Origin: Caldilineaceae bacterium
GTDB lineage: Bacteria; Chloroflexota; Anaerolineae; Caldilineales; Caldilineaceae
Length of the DNA stretch: 64,000 bases
Reading direction: 5' to 3'
Assembly: GCA_019637645.1 (NCBI GenBank)
Contig: JAHBVH010000024.1
Span: 36,206-100,205 of the forward strand
Below the pieces are notes generated by a model, which was not told where the DNA came from, did not search any database, and saw only the letters and a program-made list of their open reading frames with translations. The first letter of the stretch is position 1. Every line of letters begins with the position of its first letter. The position numbers and the translations under genes were made by a program. Shown piece by piece: positions 59,502 through 64,000 of the stretch.

Positions 59502-60383
59502 GTGGAAAAATTTTGTCCGTTGAACTTAACCCCGGCTGAGATTATTGACTATACCCCCGAATGGACTGGCGAACGCTTTGCCGATGGCCGTCCGTTGGTC
59601 CCCGACGCCTTGATTGAGCGGGTGCGCAAAGTGACGATTACTGAAGCGTGGGGCGTCTTGCGCAACGAAGGCTACCACCATCAATATGCGGGCAATTGGC
59701 TTTGCACCCATCCCGGCCAAGTGCTGGCTGGCCGCGCGTTGACTGCCATGTATATGCCGCGCCGACCGGGGATGCGCACCATCATGGAAGAAAAAGGGGC
59801 GCGGGCGGGTTGTATTGGCGATCAAATTTCCTGGCCGATTGACTTGTTGGTGCCGGGCGATGTCTATGTGGCCGATGTTTATGGGAAGATCGAGCAGGGG
59901 GCGATCATGGGGGACAACCTAGCGATTTCGATCTATGCCAAATCGGGTAATGGGGTTGTCCATGATGCCGCGATTCGCGATCTCGATGGCATCAAAGAAA
60001 TTCCGGGCTTTGCCAGCTTTGTGCGCGGGTGGCATCCCACCTATGCCTCCCCCACCATTATGTTGATGGGGATCAACTGCCCCACCCGCATTGGCGGGGT
60101 TACGGTCATGCCAGGCGATGTTGTGCTGGGGCGTGAGGACGGCGTGGTCTTTATTCCCGCGCATTTGGTTGAAAAGGTGGTCAAGACTGCGGAATTGGTG
60201 CAACTGCGCGATCGCTTTGGCAAGCAGCGGCTAGCCGAAGGTATCTATACCCCCGGCCAGATCGACACCCGCTGGGAAGAGCCCATTGAGCAGGATTTCT
60301 CCCAATGGCTCGAACAGCACATGGATGAACTGCCTGTGCCCCGCTCGGCGATCCAAGATCTCTTGCGCGAACGGACTTGGTAG
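59502..60383 (+). CDS. RraA-like / HMG-CHA-aldolase-like family protein
   Basis: A 293-residue protein of the RraA-like fold, with an N-terminal extension compared with the ~160-residue RraA proper. GTG 59502 has AAGGAG eight bases upstream. Core features: GRALTAMYMP, DVYGKIEQGAIMGDNLAISI, HDAAIRDLDGIKEIPGFASF (the G/A-x-RD motif with the catalytic Arg and Asp) and VMPGDVVLGREDGVVFIPA. Members of this long subgroup are annotated as RraA-like or 4-carboxy-4-hydroxy-2-oxoadipate aldolases. The sugar-acid dehydratase next door supports an aldolase role over RNase E regulation. Confidence 0.82.
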   Translation: MEKFCPLNLTPAEIIDYTPEWTGERFADGRPLVPDALIERVRKVTITEAWGVLRNEGYHHQYAGNWLCTHPGQVLAGRALTAMYMPRRPGMRTIMEEKGARAGCIGDQISWPIDLLVPGDVYVADVYGKIEQGAIMGDNLAISIYAKSGNGVVHDAAIRDLDGIKEIPGFASFVRGWHPTYASPTIMLMGINCPTRIGGVTVMPGDVVLGREDGVVFIPAHLVEKVVKTAELVQLRDRFGKQRLAEGIYTPGQIDTRWEEPIEQDFSQWLEQHMDELPVPRSAIQDLLRERTW

Positions 60384-60406
60384 CCGCTCCCGTGGATCTG
60401 CTGTGT

Positions 60407-60476
60407 GGATGTGCCGGGGACGGTCTACAGACGATCCTGGTATTGCCCTTATAACTGGACCGTCCCCGGCACATCC
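60407..60476. repeat. Inverted repeat between convergent genes (19-bp arms)
   Basis: GGATGTGCCGGGGACGGTC at 60407-60425 pairs exactly with 60458-60476; the loop is 32 bp. It lies between the RraA-like (+) and dehydratase (-) stops, so it may block transcription from both sides. Confidence 0.75.
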
Positions 60477-60511
60477 GCAAAATGCGCGTGCAAAATCCGT
60501 TGACAGCCACG

Positions 60512-61696
60512 CTAGCGCACCCCGGGATAGTGCGTGGGTGGATGTTTGATGAGCTCTTCCTCGATCAGATCCGCACCGAGCCCGGGGCGGTCGCTGAGGG
60601 TAAGATAGCCATTGGCAATGGCAAGCGGGTGGCTGAGGATATCATTACGCCAGGGCGCGTCATCCACGTCATACTCGAGGATATAGAAATTGGGAACCGT
60701 GGCGACGACGGCTGCAGAAATCAAGGTGTTGAGGGGACTGTGGCAGGCATGCGGTGCAATGAGCACATCGTAGGCATGGGCGAGATCACAGATCTTTTTG
60801 CCCATGGTAATCCCATTCCACGCAAAGTCTGGCATGATAATATCCTGGGCGTGCAACTCCAGGAAGGGCTTGTACGCGTGCTGCCCAAAGAGACTCTCGC
60901 CGGTACAGATAGGGGTACTGGTCGATTCCCGAATCAAGCGGAGGGCCTGGGGATCGAACGTTTCGGTTTCCAGCCACATGAGGTTGTAGGGTTCCATGGC
61001 ACGCGCCAACTTGATCGCACCCCCCAAGCGATAGGTGAAGGCCACATCGAGGGCTATTCCCACATCGGGGCCGAGTGCTTCCCGAAAGGCCCCCACAATG
61101 GCTTCGGCGCTCCGCAAAATCGCGGGCGAGGCATCTCCTGTATGATGGGTGAGCCGACTCATGCGGGGCTCGGCATCCGGGCGGTCACTCAAGGGGAACA
61201 AGTTGGTTTTGATGGCGGTATAACCGCGGTCTAACACCTCGGCAGCTAAGCGATGAATGTCGGCGGTTTTTTCTACCTTGGGCAGTCCCAACCGCTCTGC
61301 CCAGCGGGAGCGGACCGTTCCACAGTGCGACCAATAGAGCCGCAACTCGTCGCGTAGCTTGCCTCCCAAGAGTTGCCACACCGGCGCCCCGAGGGCTTTG
61401 CCGCGAATGTCCCACAAGGCAGAATCAATGCCAGCCATGGCCTTCCAGGCAATACCCCCTGTGTGCCGGGCCGAAGCTGCCACCAGATCCCACCAGATCG
61501 CTTCCACTTGCATGGGGTCGCGACCGATCACCCATTCGGCATAGCGCTCAATGGTTGCCACAACGGGGCCAGGTGAACCCCAATCCGTACAATCGCCCCA
61601 ACCCACCAGCCCCGGCACACTCGTCTCCACCTTGACAAAGGTCCAAGGCCGGAAGCCCCCATCCACGATAAAGGGTTTGATGGCTGTAATCTTCAT
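60512..61696 (-). CDS. Enolase-superfamily sugar-acid dehydratase (MR/MLE)
   Basis: A 394-residue enolase-superfamily enzyme. ATG 61696 (MKITAIKPF) has AAAGGAG upstream; the frame to 61741 is not used. The capping region includes GWGDCTDWGSPGPV. Metal ligands appear in IALDVAFTY (Asp), LETETFDPQ (Glu) and CTGESLFG (Glu). The catalytic region IAPHACHSPLNTL resembles galactonate-type dehydratases. It differs clearly from the paralogue at 52826 and retains the standard Asp. It is convergent with the RraA-like aldolase gene. Substrate is an unidentified sugar acid. Confidence 0.86.
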   Translation of the reverse strand: MKITAIKPFIVDGGFRPWTFVKVETSVPGLVGWGDCTDWGSPGPVVATIERYAEWVIGRDPMQVEAIWWDLVAASARHTGGIAWKAMAGIDSALWDIRGKALGAPVWQLLGGKLRDELRLYWSHCGTVRSRWAERLGLPKVEKTADIHRLAAEVLDRGYTAIKTNLFPLSDRPDAEPRMSRLTHHTGDASPAILRSAEAIVGAFREALGPDVGIALDVAFTYRLGGAIKLARAMEPYNLMWLETETFDPQALRLIRESTSTPICTGESLFGQHAYKPFLELHAQDIIMPDFAWNGITMGKKICDLAHAYDVLIAPHACHSPLNTLISAAVVATVPNFYILEYDVDDAPWRNDILSHPLAIANGYLTLSDRPGLGADLIEEELIKHPPTHYPGVR

Positions 61697-61873
61697 CGCT
61701 AGCACTCTCCTTTGGTTTATCCTCGATTGACCATGCACCATTTACGGTTATTTTCTTTGAAATACGCCTGAAATGCAATTGTTTTTGCCAATAGCTTGCC
61801 TTTTGCCACCGATCCGAGTATGCTTTACCCACCAACTAGAGGATAAGCCCGGTCGGAAAATAAAGGAAGATGC

Positions 61874-62728
61874 ATGAAGCAAGGGGTGGAACAGCCTGCT
61901 GCACCAGTGGTAATCTCCAGCTTACAGAATGCGCGGATTAAACAGCTGGTCAAATTGAGTAAACGCCGCGAACGCGATGAACGCCGCGTGACCATGGTCG
62001 AGGGCAACCGTGAGATTGCCCATGCCTTGGCGGCAGGCGTTGTCCCCGCAGAAGTCTATCTCTGCCCCGAGTTGGCGACCAGCCCAGAGAGCCGCGCGTT
62101 GGTGGCCCAGTGTGAAGCGCTCGCGCAACAAGGGCGGACCACTTTGCTGACCGTCACTGCGGCGGTCTTTGGCAAAATTGCCTACCGCGAGGAGAGTGGC
62201 GGGCTACTATTGCTAACGCCGTATCTGACGCGTCCCTTCGCTGCGCTGCCTTTGCGCCCCAACTCCTTTTTTGCCGTCATTGAAGGGGTGGAAAAGCCCG
62301 GCAATCTCGGGGCCATTTTGCGCACGGCGGACGCTGCTGGCGTAGATGGCGTCATTGTCTGCTCTGGCGCGACCGATGTCCATAATCCGAATGTGGTGCG
62401 GGCCAGTCTGGGCGCGCTCTTTACCGTGCCGATTGCCGAAGCAACAACGACCGAAGTCATTGCTTGGTTGCAACAGCAACAGATCGCGATTATTGCGGCT
62501 AGCCCCGATGGTGTATGCGATTACACCGCACCAGATCTCACCCAACCCGTGGCGGTGGTGATGGGGAGTGAAGCCCATGGGCTAGGCCCAGCCTGGTTTG
62601 CTGCGGCCGCGGCTATGGTGCGGATTCCTATGCGGGGTGCGGTGGATAGTTTGAACCTCTCTGCTGCAACCGCCATCTTGCTCTACGAGGTAGTACGCCA
62701 GCGTCAAGCGGCTGCGCTGGTCGCGTGA
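61874..62728 (+). CDS. SpoU/TrmH-family RNA 2'-O-methyltransferase
   Basis: A 284-residue SPOUT methyltransferase. The N-terminal substrate-binding domain contains ISSLQNARIKQLVKLSKRRERDERRVTMVEG, typical of RlmB/TsnR-like 23S rRNA enzymes. The catalytic knot has motif 1 GVEKPGNLGAILRTADAAGV (Asn and Arg), motif 2 VVMGSEAHGLG and motif 3 IPMRGAVDSLNLSAATAILLYE. It methylates a ribose in rRNA or tRNA using S-adenosylmethionine. It precedes ftsH on the same strand, but a 500-bp gap and a separate promoter suggest independent transcription. Confidence 0.9.
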   Translation: MKQGVEQPAAPVVISSLQNARIKQLVKLSKRRERDERRVTMVEGNREIAHALAAGVVPAEVYLCPELATSPESRALVAQCEALAQQGRTTLLTVTAAVFGKIAYREESGGLLLLTPYLTRPFAALPLRPNSFFAVIEGVEKPGNLGAILRTADAAGVDGVIVCSGATDVHNPNVVRASLGALFTVPIAEATTTEVIAWLQQQQIAIIAASPDGVCDYTAPDLTQPVAVVMGSEAHGLGPAWFAAAAAMVRIPMRGAVDSLNLSAATAILLYEVVRQRQAAALVA

Positions 62729-63068
62729 TGTCGCGCCCCAATGCCGAAAGGCGGGCGTGGGAACTGGCCGGGAAGCTTGAACGTATTGAATGCATACAAA
62801 ACGCTAGCAAAGTTGTTTGTTTTGGTGGAAGCGCCCCTACTGCAATTGGTGGTCGACCCGACTAAGCTATGCGATGATAATCAGTAAAACGCGTACAATC
62901 AGATTCGCCAACGCTTAAATTTTCGGTGTAGCTCTTGTGGATTTGAGTGACTAACTGAAGAAGACAAAATGTTAGAAGACAAATGTCACGGTTGCTGCCT
63001 GCTCCTGTCCTCTTCTCGGCAGTCAGCTTGCCTAAAAGCTGAAAAATACCCGCAAATTTCACAAGTTG
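62729..63068. other. Intergenic region upstream of ftsH
   Basis: No gene is clear. A 48-codon frame from ATG 62741 (MPKGGRGNWPG...) has no ribosome site and is probably chance. The region after 62880 is AT-richer. The ftsH promoter begins at 63069. Confidence 0.5.
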
Positions 63069-63097
63069 TTGACGTGATCTTCTCAGTATGTTAAACT
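63069..63097 (+). promoter_or_regulatory. Candidate ftsH promoter
   Basis: TTGACG (63069-63074), 17-bp spacer, TAAACT (63092-63097). It implies a leader of about 130 nt that contains the GATATC palindrome cluster. Confidence 0.55.
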
Positions 63098-63150
63098 GAT
63101 GGGACATCACCTGTATATCTGATGGATTATCATAGAATGGATTGGGAGAT

Positions 63151-63187
63151 ATCATCGCCGATATCCGCCGATATCAGCGCTGATATC
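63151..63187. promoter_or_regulatory. GATATC cluster with an 18-bp perfect palindrome
   Basis: GATATCAGCGCTGATATC at 63170-63187 is a perfect palindrome. Two more GATATC-type words precede it with a CGCCGATATC direct repeat. It lies 45 bp before the ftsH start, downstream of the promoter, as expected for an operator or an RNA stem. Confidence 0.6.
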
Positions 63188-63231
63188 AATGTATACAGAG
63201 ATGGGCTAATAGAGAATAAACAGGAATCAAA

Positions 63232-64000
63232 ATGAATTCAATCAACTTCCGGAGTGGCATCGTTTATTTCTTGATAATCGTTGCCCTGGGCGCCTTTCTC
63301 TACACCTCCATCATCCGGCGCTCTAATACTCAAATTCAGACAATTCCCATTGCCGAAGTAGCGCAACTCGTGCGCGATGGCGATGTCGAGCGGCTATCCG
63401 TGAAAGATGACCGCGTTACGATCGTCAAGCCGACGGGCGAAACGCTCCAATCGCGTAAAGAACTGGATGCCAGCCTAGTTGACACCTTGCGTAACTTGGG
63501 CGTCACGACCGAACAACTCCGCAGCGTCGAGGTTTCGGTAGAAGCACCCAAATTCTGGGAAAATTGGAGCGGCATTCTGCTTGCCCTGTTGCCCCTCATT
63601 TTGTTGGGGGCTTTCTTCTTCTTCATTTTGCGCCAAGCGCAAGGAGCTGGGAACCAAGCCTTTAGTTTTGGCAAAAGTCGCGCCCGGATGTTTACTGGCG
63701 ACCGGCCAACTGTCACCTTTGCCGATGTAGCTGGTAATGATGAAGCCAAGCAAGAGCTCCAAGAAGTCGTCGAATTTTTGAAAGAGCCAGAGAAGTTTGC
63801 GGCGCTTGGCGCGCGGATTCCCAAGGGGGTGCTGCTAGTTGGTCCCCCTGGCACTGGGAAGACCTTGATGGCCAAGGCTGTTTCGGGGGAAGCGGGGGTG
63901 CCTTTCTTTAGCATTTCCGGTTCGGAGTTTGTCGAAATGTTCGTCGGTGTCGGTGCTAGCCGGGTCCGCGACTTGTTCGAGCAAGCCAAGAAAAACTCTC
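63232..64000 (+). CDS. ftsH: ATP-dependent membrane zinc protease FtsH (N-terminal part, cut by window end)
   Basis: The first 256 residues of FtsH, the membrane-bound AAA+ protease that degrades misfolded membrane and some regulatory proteins. ATG 63232 has CAGGAA upstream. The first helix [15 protein letters not shown] is near residues 9-25, followed by the periplasmic domain (to about 115). The second helix is [18 protein letters not shown]. Then [20 protein letters not shown], the Walker A GPPGTGKT and the pore-loop region [19 protein letters not shown]. The Walker B, SRH and HEXXH protease parts lie beyond the window. The stretch is intact. Confidence 0.97.
   Translation, partial: MNSINFRSGIVYFLIIVALGAFLYTSIIRRSNTQIQTIPIAEVAQLVRDGDVERLSVKDDRVTIVKPTGETLQSRKELDASLVDTLRNLGVTTEQLRSVEVSVEAPKFWENWSGILLALLPLILLGAFFFFILRQAQGAGNQAFSFGKSRARMFTGDRPTVTFADVAGNDEAKQELQEVVEFLKEPEKFAALGARIPKGVLLVGPPGTGKTLMAKAVSGEAGVPFFSISGSEFVEMFVGVGASRVRDLFEQAKKNS

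Overview
The window looks like a 64 kb piece of a chromosome from a Chloroflexota bacterium, most likely an Anaerolineae/Caldilineae-type heterotroph. This is inferred from gene content and style: Tat-like lipoprotein signals on sugar-binding proteins, ABC sugar permeases without a local ATPase, many phytanoyl-CoA dioxygenase (PhyH) and enolase-superfamily genes, a tricorn-type protease, and GTG/TTG starts alongside ATG. No rRNA, tRNA, CRISPR array, phage gene or intact transposase was found. Both ends cut genes: a solute-binding protein on the left and ftsH on the right.

Layout. 1-9.5 kb: a carbohydrate uptake run with two solute-binding proteins, a PhyH oxygenase and two complete MalF/MalG-type permease pairs, then a CE15-like esterase and an MFS transporter. 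9.6-12.5 kb: a lone secreted or anchored protein, then a compact MarR / ring-cleaving dioxygenase / carboxylesterase unit that matches the Bacillus MhqR quinone-stress regulon in gene content and operator sequence. 12.8-20.4 kb: sulfatase, a three-gene overlapping unit (small protein, VOC protein, MFS), a flavin amine oxidase of the monomeric sarcosine oxidase type, an SDR and a GH32 fructosidase. 20.6-28.6 kb: a secreted beta-helix protein, P450, an Rpn-family nuclease with a 12-bp tandem repeat, a second sulfatase, an ABC ATPase remnant, a secreted protein of unknown function, an HD protein and a PIN/RHH toxin-antitoxin pair with a probably leaderless transcript. 28.6-34.0 kb: a minus-strand catabolic block (two SDRs, SMP-30 lactonase, APH-type kinase, and a HisD-family dehydrogenase resembling sulfopropanediol dehydrogenase). 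34.4-38.1 kb: a heterodimeric ABC exporter with one degenerate ATP site. 38.4-48.6 kb: PhyH, a third sugar ABC system, a double-domain esterase and the tricorn protease. 48.7-61.7 kb: a MntA/HepT pair, a DUF3500 protein, an HpaI-type aldolase, a glycosyltransferase, two enolase-superfamily dehydratases, two more PhyH proteins (one fused to HEAT repeats), an interrupted gene, AAC(3)-like and Uma2 proteins, and an RraA-like protein. 61.9-64 kb: a SpoU/TrmH RNA methyltransferase and ftsH.

How it fits together: the uptake systems, esterases, sulfatases, GH32, SMP-30, SDRs, enolase-superfamily dehydratases, HpaI aldolase and RraA-like protein together suggest scavenging of decorated plant or algal carbohydrates and sugar acids. 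The missing sugar-ABC ATPase is presumably a shared MsmK/UgpC-type subunit encoded elsewhere.

The most striking non-coding feature is a dispersed family of about 33-bp intergenic palindromes built on ACCTGACAGGT / ACCTGTCAGGT, with nine full-length copies (seven with well-paired arms) and three partial or decayed ones. Their stems differ in sequence but keep pairing. They lie at 3' ends, at a binding-protein/permease junction and inside one 5' leader.
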